Shown piece by piece: positions 32,331-40,676 of a stretch of 64,000 bases of DNA. Position 1 is the first letter of the stretch. Every line of letters starts with the position of its first letter. The DNA is from Planctomycetota bacterium (GTDB lineage: Bacteria > Planctomycetota > Phycisphaerae > Phycisphaerales > UBA1924), in assembly GCA_039819165.1 (NCBI GenBank), contig JBCBSM010000001.1:248001-312000 (forward strand), given 5' to 3'. A program made the translations under genes and the position numbers. The notes below the pieces were generated by a model. The model saw only the letters and a list, made by a program, of their open reading frames with translations, was not told the origin of the DNA and searched no databases.

Positions 32331-35300
32331 ATGGATCTCGTCCGCCTTGCCATCCAGCGTCCCGTCGGCGTCGTGGTCGGCGTCATCCTCGTGGTCATGT
32401 TCGGCCTGATCGGCGTCCGCGAGATCCCCATCCAGCTCACGCCGACGGTCGACCGGCCCGTCATCACGGTCACGACGAACTGGCCCGGCCGCAGCCCGCA
32501 GGAGATCGTTGACGAGATCACCAAGGAGCAGGAGGAGCGGCTCAAGAACGTGGCCGATCTCAAGTCGATGCGCTCGCTCAGCAGCGAGGGGTCGGCGGTC
32601 ATCACGCTGGAGTACTTCATCGGCACGGACGTCGATCGTGCGCTCCAGGAGGTGTCCGACGCGCTCCGCCAGGTGCCGGAGTACCCCGAAGAGGTCGACG
32701 AGCCCATCGTCACCGACTCCACGGGCGCCGCCGAGAACGCGATCGCCTGGATCATCCTCGACATCGATCCCGACCGGCTCGACGAGTTCGCCGACTTCGA
32801 CATCACGACGCTCTTCGACCCTGTCGACCGCGAGATCCGCCCGTTCCTGGAGCGCGTCGGCGGCGTTGCGGAGGTGAACGTCTACGGCGGCCGCGAGCGC
32901 GAGGTCCGCGTGCTGCTCGACCCCTACGCCATGGCGCAGCGGGGCGTCAACCACGTGGACGTGCTCGGCGCACTGCGGGGCGAGAACCGCAACGTGTCGG
33001 CGGGCACGATCGCCGAGGGCAAGCGGGACTACCGCGTTCGTGTCGTGGGCCAGTTCACCCAGAGCGAGCAGGTGCTCGACACCATCGTGGCCTCGCCCGA
33101 CGGCAAGCCGGTGTACGTCCGCGACATCGGTACGCTGGAGGTTGGCCACGAGAAGTCGCGCGGCTTCGTGCGGTCCCTCGGGCAGCCGTGCCTGGCGATC
33201 AACGCCCTGCGGCAGACCGGCGCCAACGTGGTGGAGGTCATGGATGGCCTGCGGGCGGAACTCGACAGCGTCCGGGCCGACGTGCTGCCCAACCTGCATC
33301 CCGAGGTCGGGCCCGCGCTGCGGCTTCGGCAGGTCTACGACGAGACGACCTACATCGATTCGGCGATCTCGCTGGTGCTGCAGAACCTGTGGATCGGCGG
33401 CATCATCGCGGGCGTCGTGCTGCTGATCTTCCTGCGATCCGTGCCCGCGACGCTCGTCATCGCGCTGGCGATCCCGATCTCGGTGATCGGCACCTTCCTG
33501 GTGCTGCTGGGGCTGGGGCGGACGCTCAACGTCGTGTCGCTGGCGGGGCTGGCTTTCGCCGTAGGCATGGTGGTCGACAACGCCATCGTCGTGCTCGAGA
33601 ACATCGACCGCCACCGCAATTCGGGCGAGCCGCCGGCGCAGGCGGCCTACAACGGCGCACGGGAGGTCTGGGGCGCCATCATCGCGTCGACGCTCACGAC
33701 CGTGGCGGTCTTCATCCCGGTGCTGACGATCCAGGAGGAGGCCGGCCAGCTGTTCCGCGACATCTCGCTGGCCATCGTGGGGGCGGTCCTGTTGTCGCTG
33801 ATCGTGTCGATCACCGTGATCCCATCGGCCTGCGCGAGCTGGCTGGGCACCCGGCGGGAGCCGACGAACCCGGCCGTCCGCGTCGCTCGGAGCCTGGGCG
33901 GCCTGGCGACGCTCGCCGGCGCCTTCGCGCAGGGCGTGGGCGTAGCGGCCCGCTGGCTCATGGGCTCGTGGCGGGGCTGGACGCTGCGGCCGCTGGTGAT
34001 CCTGCTGCTGACCGCGGCCAGCCTGCTGCTCGCCCGGAGCCTCGCGCCGCCGCTGGACTACCTGCCCGCGGGCAACCGCAACCTCGTGTTCGGCGGGCTG
34101 CTGCTGCCGCCGGGAATGTCCGTCGAGGCGCGGACGGAGCTGGCCGAGCGGATGGAGTCGGTGGTGGGGCCCTACACCACCCAAGAACTCGGCGACGTCG
34201 CGCGGGTCGCCGAACTGCCCCAGATCGATCGCGGCGGCGAGTTCGATGCCGAAACCGGCGAGTTCCGCCCGATCCCGCCGTTCGAGCCGGTGCCCGTCGA
34301 GAACTTCTTCATTGGCGCCTTCGGCGGCGGCATGTTCGCCGGCGCGACGAGCGCCGAGGAGCAGGTGGTCATCCCCGTTGGGCAGCTGCTGTCCAATTCG
34401 ATGACGGGGCTGAACTCCGACATCTTCGGCGGCGCGAGCCAGTCGAGCCTCTTCGGCCGCGGCATCGGCGGCGGCGGCACCGTCGACATCGAGATCTCGG
34501 GGCCCAACCTCGACAAGGTCAAGGGCGTCGCCTTCCAGGTGTTCATGCAGGCGGCCGGCCAGTACGGCTACGACCGCGTGCGGCCCAACCCGGCCAATTT
34601 CACGATCGAGCAGCCCGAGATCCGCGCCGAGATCAACGAGGTCGGCCGCGATCTGGGTCTGACGACCGAGGGCATCGGCACCGCCGTCCGCGGCCTGTTC
34701 GACGGCGTCTTCGTGGGCGACTACCAGCTCAACGGCGAGCCGGTGGATCTGGTGCTGCTGCCCTTCGGCGGGCGGCTGGCCTACGTCGAGCAGATGCTCA
34801 GCGTGCCCATCGCGACGCCCGCGGGTCCGGTGGTGCCCGTCGACAGCGTCGTCGACATCGTCCGCGGCACCGCGCCCCAGGAGATCAGCCGCGTCGAGGA
34901 GCTGCCCAGCGTCTCGGTGCAGGTGCGGCCGCCCGAGGACCTGCCGCTGGGCGAGCTGATCGCGGCGCTCCAGGGCGAGATCATCCAGCCGCTCCGCGAC
35001 AGCGGCCAGATCGACTCGACAATGCGCGTTCGATTGGAGGGCACGGCAGCCCAGCTCGACGAGGTGCAGGCCGCGCTCTTCGGGGCCCGCGATGAGGGCG
35101 GCGACACCAACGCGACGGTGCTCGGCGGCGGCCTGCTCGTCTGGATCGCCGGCATGGCGGCGTCGCTATGCACCGTTGTCATCTCGATGCGGCGTGGGCG
35201 GCCCTGGCTGCTCTACGGCAGCGCGGGCCTACTGGTGCTCGGCGGGCTCCTCCTCGCGATGTCCTGGGGCCTCGCCTCCCAGCCGCAGCTGCTGACCGCA

Positions 35301-35939
35301 CGCTTCGTGTGGGCCCTGGCCGTCGTGTACCTACTGATGTGCGCTCTCTTCGAGAGCTTCCTGTATCCACTGGTGATCATGTTCACCGTGCCGCTCGCGA
35401 TCGTCGGCGGCTTTGCGGCTCTCAAGCTCGTCCACGATCGAAGCGTGGCCGACCCCACGATCGCGCCCCAGAACCTCGACGTGCTGACCATCCTGGGCTT
35501 CGTGATCCTGATCGGCATCGTGGTCAACAACGCGATCCTGATCGTGCACCAGGCACTCAACTTCATGGGCAAGGCCGGCCGCAGCGGTTCGCCCGAGGAC
35601 ATCGCCCTGGCGCACGACGCCATCGCCCGCGCCACGACCAGCCGCGTGCGGCCGATCTTCATGGGCACGCTCACCAGCGTGGGTGGCATGATGCCGCTGG
35701 TGCTCTTCCCCGGAGCGGGCTCCGAGATGTACCGAGGGCTTGGCTCGGTGGTCGTCGGCGGGCTGCTGGTCTCGACGATCTTCACGCTGGTGCTCACGCC
35801 GCTGCTGTTCAGCCTCGCCCTGGACATGCAGGCGGCCGCGCGGCGGGCGTTCACTCGGCTGGACGCCGCGCCCGCCGACCGCGCCGCACGTGCTCCATCG
35901 CCCGTGGCTGCGCCAGCCACCGAGCCGCAGCCGGCGTGA
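32331..35939 (+). CDS. RND efflux pump, inner-membrane subunit (HAE-1 type)
   Basis: 1202 residues. N-terminus M-D-L-V-R-L-A-I-Q-R-P-V is typical. The porter and docking parts follow, then TM4 with G-M-V-V-D-N-A-I-V-V-L-E-N-I (one Asp of the usual pair is Asn). TM10 has G-I-V-V-N-N-A-I-L-I-V with no Lys. The protein is about 150 residues longer than AcrB-type pumps. Part of the excess is a Gly-rich stretch near residue 660-720; another part, about residues 925-980, looks like two extra membrane helices before the conserved A-L-F-E-S-F-L-Y-P-L-V helix. It lies 3 bases after the adaptor. Substrate unknown. Confidence 0.92.
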   Translation: MDLVRLAIQRPVGVVVGVILVVMFGLIGVREIPIQLTPTVDRPVITVTTNWPGRSPQEIVDEITKEQEERLKNVADLKSMRSLSSEGSAVITLEYFIGTDVDRALQEVSDALRQVPEYPEEVDEPIVTDSTGAAENAIAWIILDIDPDRLDEFADFDITTLFDPVDREIRPFLERVGGVAEVNVYGGREREVRVLLDPYAMAQRGVNHVDVLGALRGENRNVSAGTIAEGKRDYRVRVVGQFTQSEQVLDTIVASPDGKPVYVRDIGTLEVGHEKSRGFVRSLGQPCLAINALRQTGANVVEVMDGLRAELDSVRADVLPNLHPEVGPALRLRQVYDETTYIDSAISLVLQNLWIGGIIAGVVLLIFLRSVPATLVIALAIPISVIGTFLVLLGLGRTLNVVSLAGLAFAVGMVVDNAIVVLENIDRHRNSGEPPAQAAYNGAREVWGAIIASTLTTVAVFIPVLTIQEEAGQLFRDISLAIVGAVLLSLIVSITVIPSACASWLGTRREPTNPAVRVARSLGGLATLAGAFAQGVGVAARWLMGSWRGWTLRPLVILLLTAASLLLARSLAPPLDYLPAGNRNLVFGGLLLPPGMSVEARTELAERMESVVGPYTTQELGDVARVAELPQIDRGGEFDAETGEFRPIPPFEPVPVENFFIGAFGGGMFAGATSAEEQVVIPVGQLLSNSMTGLNSDIFGGASQSSLFGRGIGGGGTVDIEISGPNLDKVKGVAFQVFMQAAGQYGYDRVRPNPANFTIEQPEIRAEINEVGRDLGLTTEGIGTAVRGLFDGVFVGDYQLNGEPVDLVLLPFGGRLAYVEQMLSVPIATPAGPVVPVDSVVDIVRGTAPQEISRVEELPSVSVQVRPPEDLPLGELIAALQGEIIQPLRDSGQIDSTMRVRLEGTAAQLDEVQAALFGARDEGGDTNATVLGGGLLVWIAGMAASLCTVVISMRRGRPWLLYGSAGLLVLGGLLLAMSWGLASQPQLLTARFVWALAVVYLLMCALFESFLYPLVIMFTVPLAIVGGFAALKLVHDRSVADPTIAPQNLDVLTILGFVILIGIVVNNAILIVHQALNFMGKAGRSGSPEDIALAHDAIARATTSRVRPIFMGTLTSVGGMMPLVLFPGAGSEMYRGLGSVVVGGLLVSTIFTLVLTPLLFSLALDMQAAARRAFTRLDAAPADRAARAPSPVAAPATEPQPA

Positions 35940-35966
35940 GTGCTCGATGCGAGCCAGCAGTCCGGT

Positions 35967-36890
35967 TCAGCCCGAGCCCGGCCGCTCGGCCCATCGCATC
36001 TTGGAGATCAGCCGCTCCCAGTAGCCCATATCCGGGTTGACGACGAGCCGCAGAGGACGCCCGGCAACGCGGACGCGGACGACGTCACCCGGCTCGAGCG
36101 GCTCGACCCGCTGCCCGTCGAGCACCGCCGACGTCCCGAGGCCGTCGTTCTCGTTGATGCGCTCGGCGCCGATGCTGATCGTGCTGGCCGCGGGCACCAC
36201 GATGGGCCGGAAGCTCAGCGAGTGGGCCGCGATGGGCGTCATGACCATCGCCGGCAGCGTGGGTTCGAGGATCGGCCCGCCCGCAGCGGCGTTGTAGGCG
36301 GTGCTGCCCGTGGGCGTGGACACGATCAGGCCGTCGCCCGCCACGCGTGGGCCGGGCTGCCCGTCGATCTCGACCCGCAGGTCGATCATGCGGAAGGGCG
36401 CCCCGTTGCAGATCGCCACGTCATTCAGCACCGTGGCCCGCAGGGCGGCCTCGCCGTTGCGGACGATCTCGACCTCGAGTGCGGCCACATCGCGGAGCGG
36501 CATCGTCTCGCTGAGCACCCGCGGCGCATGGCGGAGGAACCCATCCAGGTCGAACTCTGCAAGAAAGCCGAGCTTGCCGAAGTTCACGCCGAGCAGGGCC
36601 GCGCCCGTCTCGACCGCCCGCGATCCCAGCCCGAGCAGCGTGCCGTCGCCGCCGAGCACGATGGCCAGGTCGGCACGCGGCGCACCACCGACGCCACCGA
36701 GCGACGCGCCGTCATCGAGCGTGTCGTAGCGGCCTAGCAGCTCGGCGTGGGATTCGATGGCCTCCCGCACGACCGGGGCGGCATCCACCGCGTCGGGCTT
36801 GCCGGCGTTGACCACCAACGCCACGCGGAGGCGACGTCCGTCGAGGCGCTCCGCGTCGGTATCGGCGGGCTGGGTGGTCTGCGGGGCCAT
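35967..36890 (-). CDS. nadK: NAD kinase
   Basis: 307 residues. Catalytic core: I-V-L-G-G-D-G-T-L-L (GGDGT, about 85-95), N-F-G-K-L-G-F-L-A-E, L-N-D-V-A-I, D-G-L-I-V-S-T-P-T-G-S-T-A-Y and G-G-P-I-L-E-P. It phosphorylates NAD to NADP in the cytoplasm. ATG 36888-36890 gives a short N-terminal extension; the upstream open frame overlaps the divergent gene and looks non-coding. Divergent to the Cys-rich small protein with 31 bases between starts. Confidence 0.95.
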   Translation of the reverse strand: MAPQTTQPADTDAERLDGRRLRVALVVNAGKPDAVDAAPVVREAIESHAELLGRYDTLDDGASLGGVGGAPRADLAIVLGGDGTLLGLGSRAVETGAALLGVNFGKLGFLAEFDLDGFLRHAPRVLSETMPLRDVAALEVEIVRNGEAALRATVLNDVAICNGAPFRMIDLRVEIDGQPGPRVAGDGLIVSTPTGSTAYNAAAGGPILEPTLPAMVMTPIAAHSLSFRPIVVPAASTISIGAERINENDGLGTSAVLDGQRVEPLEPGDVVRVRVAGRPLRLVVNPDMGYWERLISKMRWAERPGSG

Positions 36891-36921
36891 CGTCCATGGT
36901 ATCGGCCGGTACCATCGGGCC

Positions 36922-37290
36922 ATGCACCGACCGGGCAGCAACCCGCTGGACATGCAGCCGCAGGACTTCGTGTGCGACTTTACGGGCCGCACCTGGGACG
37001 GCACGTTCCCGCTGGTCGAGGGGCACCAGGGCAGCCTGATCTGCGGCGACGCACTCGCGGTGGCGTATACCGAGGTGGTGCTGCACGGCCAGTCGAGCAT
37101 GCCCCAGGGTGCGACCTGCACGATGTGCCTAGAGGTCCGCGAGGAGCCGGGCTGGCAGAGCCCGGTGCCCGTAGGCGACCGCGACACGGGGGCGGTGATC
37201 TGCCGTCGCTGCATCCGCCAGAGCGCCACGCGGCTGCACAAGGACGCGGACTGGACCTGGACGAAGCCCGAATCCGCCGGGAAAAGTTGA
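36922..37290 (+). CDS. Small cysteine-rich protein, unknown
   Basis: 122 residues, soluble. Cysteines occur in order as F-V-C-D-F-T-G, L-I-C-G-D, C-T-M-C and C-R-R-C, six in all, the last four forming two C-x-x-C pairs about 30 residues apart, so one zinc site is very likely. The rest is polar with several Trp near the end (D-W-T-W-T-K). No named family recognised. ATG 36922 is the first start after the divergent nadK leader. It could be a nucleic-acid or protein-binding zinc ribbon. Confidence 0.65.
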   Translation: MHRPGSNPLDMQPQDFVCDFTGRTWDGTFPLVEGHQGSLICGDALAVAYTEVVLHGQSSMPQGATCTMCLEVREEPGWQSPVPVGDRDTGAVICRRCIRQSATRLHKDADWTWTKPESAGKS

Positions 37291-37360
37291 CGCGAACAAT
37301 ACCCTATTCTAGTGGGGCACGGGCGGACGCATCTTTCCTAGCTTGAACTGTGTATTGTCC

Positions 37361-37366
37361 TATAAT
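37361..37366 (+). promoter_or_regulatory. TATAAT box in an AT-rich patch
   Basis: A perfect TATAAT at 37361-37366 lies in an unusually AT-rich stretch for this genome, 143 bases before the PEP-CTERM gene. TTGAAC at 37343 is only 12 bases upstream, too close for a normal -35. An inverted repeat CGCGCC-TATTGA-GGCGCG (37456-37473) lies in the putative leader. Confidence 0.35.
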
Positions 37367-37508
37367 AACCAATCTGACAGGCTCTCATAGATTCTCTCGC
37401 CATTTGGCAGGTACACGCTTGCCCTAATGTCGGCTGGCGGTATTCTTCGCCCACTCGCGCCTATTGAGGCGCGGCTTGCGTTCTCGGAGCAGAGAGAGGA
37501 AATCAAAG

Positions 37509-38291
37509 ATGAAGACGCGCCTCATTGCCGTGGCGGTGCTTGCCGCAGCGGGCACCGCGGTCGCCCAGCCGAAGGAGTACACCTTCAACTGGAACTTCGG
37601 CGACACCAGCCATAACGACCGCGGCGGCCGCATCGACTCGATCACCAGCACCTACAACGAGAAGACCGAGCGGTTCACGTGGGACGTGACGTTCAGCGAC
37701 CAGATCACCGACGGCTACACGCTCGTCGTGAGCCCGGGCGACAACCCCAAGGGCATCACGGGCGAGCTGGCGATGATCTACCTCGACGCGTCCGAGTTCG
37801 TCGACGGCGGCTCGGGTGACATCGTCACCAGCGTCTACGGCTACAACGGCCAGAACGGGGCCACAAGCCACATCGACGGCGACGCCTCCACTCCCGGCAC
37901 GCAGACTCCCGGCCGCATCCAGACGTCGATCTACGACAGCTTCGTCAACGGCGTCTCGGTCGTCGACAACGTCGACGGCAGCCGCACCTTCTCGCTGGAT
38001 ATTGACGCGAGCGTCATCCAGGACGCGTTCCCGCCGCCCCCCGGTGGCGACTGGACGGGCGTGGCCTTCGGTGAGGAGATCGGCGTCTGGTTCCACCCGT
38101 TCAAGAACCTGGACACGACCTACTTCGGCGCGGGTGATGCCGGCGACGGCTTCCTGAACACTTGGTCGGGCAGGGACGGCTGGCTGGACCTGCGCGATCA
38201 GGGCACGTCCTTTGTCATCGTGCCGCTGCCGACCTCCGCGGCCCTCGCCGCCGTCGGCCTCGGCATCGTGGGCCTGCGTCGCCGCCGCTAG
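37509..38291 (+). CDS. Secreted protein with PEP-CTERM-like sorting signal
   Basis: 260 residues. Signal peptide K-T-R-L-I-A-V-A-V-L-A-A-A-G-T-A-V-A-Q, then about 210 residues of Thr/Asp/Gly-rich beta sequence I do not recognise (several D-x-D-G turns), then a C-terminal tripartite tag: V-P-L-P-T-S, one hydrophobic helix (A-A-L-A-A-V-G-L-G-I-V-G-L) and R-R-R-R. This is the PEP-CTERM/exosortase-type layout with the planctomycete P-L-P-T variant. It is expected to be exported, processed and held at the envelope. GAGAGGAAATCAAAG precedes the ATG. A strong terminator follows. Confidence 0.8.
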   Translation: MKTRLIAVAVLAAAGTAVAQPKEYTFNWNFGDTSHNDRGGRIDSITSTYNEKTERFTWDVTFSDQITDGYTLVVSPGDNPKGITGELAMIYLDASEFVDGGSGDIVTSVYGYNGQNGATSHIDGDASTPGTQTPGRIQTSIYDSFVNGVSVVDNVDGSRTFSLDIDASVIQDAFPPPPGGDWTGVAFGEEIGVWFHPFKNLDTTYFGAGDAGDGFLNTWSGRDGWLDLRDQGTSFVIVPLPTSAALAAVGLGIVGLRRRR

Positions 38292-38325
38292 TCACCAGAT
38301 CTTCCGTTCCGGCGAACGCAACGAA

Positions 38326-38353
38326 CGCCCCCGCCAGCTGGTGGGGGCGTTTT
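38326..38353 (+). terminator. Rho-independent terminator after the PEP-CTERM gene
   Basis: CGCCCCCGCC (38326-38335), loop AGCT, GGTGGGGGCG (38340-38349), then TTTT. Ten base pairs with one G-T. It also sits just past the 3' end of rdgB on the other strand and may work both ways. Confidence 0.88.
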
Positions 38354-38388
38354 GCGTAGTGCGCTCTCGGGCCGCCCGGCGATGCGAG

Positions 38389-39057
38389 CTACCGAGCAAT
38401 CCTCGGCTGGAGCTCGCGAACAAGATTCCCTGCTGCCGCGGCGCGATGGCTGATGCGGTTCTTCTCGGCGACGCCGAGTTGTGCGCTGGTGGCGTTGAAC
38501 GCCGGCGCGACCAAGAACAACGGGTCGTAGCCGAAGCCACCGTCCCCGGCGGGCACCGCGGGCGGCACGCCGATGCGTCCCTCGAACGTGCCCTCGGCGG
38601 TCGCCAACAGGCCGCCCGCTGCGTCGACGAGCACCATCGCGCACACGAACCTGGCGGACCGCGCGTCGGCGGGCACGCCCTCGAGTTCCCGCAGCAGCCG
38701 GGCGTTGTTGGCCGCGTCCCGCTCGCCGCGGCTCGCGCCGGTCTCGCGGCCGTCGGTCGCGAAGTGGCTCGAGATGACGCCGGGCCGGCCGCCCAGTGCA
38801 TCGACGATGAGGCCCGAATCGTCGGCGAGGCACGGCCTGCCGACCTGCACTGCGTAGCCGCGCGCCTTGATGGTCGCATTCTCCAGGAAGGTGGTTCCGT
38901 CCTCCGCGGGCTCGGTGGTCGGGGTTGCGACCTCGCCCAGCCCGATGACGCGGAGGCCGAGCGCCGCGAAGATGGGCCGCAGCTCCGCGACCTTGCCCGG
39001 GTTGTTCGTCGCGAGCACGACGTCGATGGCGGGATCGAGGGATGCCGGGCGGGCCAT
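38389..39057 (-). CDS. rdgB: Non-canonical purine NTP pyrophosphatase (RdgB/HAM1)
   Basis: 222 residues. Family blocks: L-A-T-N-N-P-G-K-V-A-E-L (about 14-25), T-F-L-E-N-A-T-I-K-A-R, L-A-D-D-S-G-L-I-V-D-A-L-G-G-R-P-G-V, G-x-F-G-Y-D-P-L-F and K-N-R-I-S-H-R-A-A-A. The enzyme hydrolyses ITP, XTP and their deoxy forms to monophosphates, cleaning the nucleotide pool. ATG 39055-39057 gives the standard N-terminus; the 25-residue extension is rejected. Divergent from the aldehyde dehydrogenase gene. Confidence 0.95.
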   Translation of the reverse strand: MARPASLDPAIDVVLATNNPGKVAELRPIFAALGLRVIGLGEVATPTTEPAEDGTTFLENATIKARGYAVQVGRPCLADDSGLIVDALGGRPGVISSHFATDGRETGASRGERDAANNARLLRELEGVPADARSARFVCAMVLVDAAGGLLATAEGTFEGRIGVPPAVPAGDGGFGYDPLFLVAPAFNATSAQLGVAEKNRISHRAAAAGNLVRELQPRIAR

Positions 39058-39131
39058 TGGATCCAGCGTAGCCGGCGACGCGAGCACGTCCGGCCGGCGG
39101 CGCGTCGTTCGGGTCGGCCTACACTCGCGCA

Positions 39132-40676
39132 ATGCCCACGCTGACCGAGCCCGATCTGTTCGACGAGCTGCGCCTCGCGGACGATCCTCGCGTCCTCGTG
39201 GACGCCTCGGCGTCCGCCGATGCCATCCAGAGCACGAACCCCACCACGGGCGCCCCGCTCGCGGGCGTGCGCAGCAACACGAGCAGCGATCTCGAGGACG
39301 CCATCGAGCGCAGCCGCGAGGCCTTCCGCCGTTGGCGGGAGGTCCCGGCGCCGAAGCGGGGCGAGGTCGTGCGCGCCATCGGCGACGAGCTGCGCGCTCA
39401 TCGGACCGCGCTGGGACGCCTCGTGAGCCTGGAGGTCGGCAAGATCGCCAGCGAGGGCGTCGGCGAGGTGCAGGAGACCATCGACATCGCCGACTACGCG
39501 GTCGGGCTGTCCCGCATGCTCGGCGGCCGCACGATCCCCAGCGAGCGCGAGGGCCACCGGCTCATGGAGCAATGGCACCCGCTCGGTCCCGTCGGCGTCA
39601 TTACGGCGTTCAACTTCCCCAACGCGGTGTGGGGGTGGAACGCGATGATCGCGGCGGTGTGCGGCGACACGGTGCTGTGGAAGCCCAGCCTGCTGGCGCC
39701 GCTCACGGCCATCGCCACCAACGCCATCGCCGATCGTGTCGCGCGGGACATGGGCCACGACGGCGTGTTCCAGCTGATCATCGGGACCGACGACGAGATC
39801 GGCGAGCCGATGGTCGGCGATCGTCGGCTGCCCTTGATCAGCGCGACGGGCTCGTGCCGGATGGGACGCCACGTCGGCGCGCGGGTCGCCGAACGGCTCG
39901 GCCGCTGCCTGCTGGAACTCGGGGGCAACAACGCGGCGATCGTCGAGCCCGACGCCGACCTGGATCTCGCCGTCCCGACCCTGCTGTTCGGCGCCGTGGG
40001 CACCGCCGGCCAGCGCTGCACGACGACCCGCCGGCTGCTCGTGCACGAGAGCATCGCCGACGAGCTGCTGCCCAGGCTGGTGGAGGGCTACGAGCATGCG
40101 GCCATCGGCGATCCGCTGGCCGAGGGCACGCTCGTCGGGCCGCTCATCCACGCCGAAGCGGGCGATGCATTCGACCGGGCGATCGAGGTGGCGCGGGCGC
40201 AGGGGGGCGAGGTGCTCGCCGGCGGCCGCCGCGCCCAGCCCGTGGGTGGCGATGGCACGCCGCTGGGCGGCTGCTTCGTCGAGCCGACGATCATCCGCGC
40301 GCCCGCCGGCGGCGCCCTGCCGATCGCCGACGAGGAGACCTTCGCGCCGATCCTGTACGTGTTCACGTACCGCGATCTCGACGAGGCCATCGCCATGCAG
40401 AACGCCGTGGACCAGGGGCTGAGCTCGGCCATCCTGACGTCGTCCATCGCGGCGGGCGAGCGATTCCTCTCGCACGCGGGCAGCGACTGCGGCATCGCCA
40501 ACGTCAACGTGGGCACGAGCGGGGCCGAGATCGGCGGGGCCTTCGGCGGCGAGAAGGACACCGGCGGCGGACGCGAAGCCGGCTCGGATTCGTGGAAGGC
40601 CTACATGCGTCGGCAGACGTGCACGATCAACTACGGCGGTCGGCTGCGGCTGGCCCAGGGGGTGCGCTTTGGCTGA
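39132..40676 (+). CDS. Aldehyde dehydrogenase, ALDH7 (antiquitin/AmaB) type
   Basis: 514 residues. Sequence blocks F-N-F-P-N-A-V-W-G-W-N, L-E-L-G-G-N-N-A-A-I, G-T-A-G-Q-R-C-T-T-T-R-R-L (catalytic Cys in Q-R-C), F-A-P-I-L-Y-V, and near the end N-V-N-V-G-T-S-G-A-E-I-G-G-A-F-G-G-E-K with G-G-G-R-E-A-G-S-D-S-W-K. The last blocks are diagnostic for ALDH7, which oxidises alpha-aminoadipate semialdehyde (piperideine-6-carboxylate) with NAD in lysine breakdown; some members act on other aldehydes. Its 3' end overlaps rpiA by 8 bases. Confidence 0.93.
   Translation: MPTLTEPDLFDELRLADDPRVLVDASASADAIQSTNPTTGAPLAGVRSNTSSDLEDAIERSREAFRRWREVPAPKRGEVVRAIGDELRAHRTALGRLVSLEVGKIASEGVGEVQETIDIADYAVGLSRMLGGRTIPSEREGHRLMEQWHPLGPVGVITAFNFPNAVWGWNAMIAAVCGDTVLWKPSLLAPLTAIATNAIADRVARDMGHDGVFQLIIGTDDEIGEPMVGDRRLPLISATGSCRMGRHVGARVAERLGRCLLELGGNNAAIVEPDADLDLAVPTLLFGAVGTAGQRCTTTRRLLVHESIADELLPRLVEGYEHAAIGDPLAEGTLVGPLIHAEAGDAFDRAIEVARAQGGEVLAGGRRAQPVGGDGTPLGGCFVEPTIIRAPAGGALPIADEETFAPILYVFTYRDLDEAIAMQNAVDQGLSSAILTSSIAAGERFLSHAGSDCGIANVNVGTSGAEIGGAFGGEKDTGGGREAGSDSWKAYMRRQTCTINYGGRLRLAQGVRFG

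Noticed and set aside
37287-37310. TTGACG...TATTCT as a standard sigma-70 promoter
   Set aside because: Spacer is 12 bases, far from 16-18; reported only as part of a repeated box pattern.
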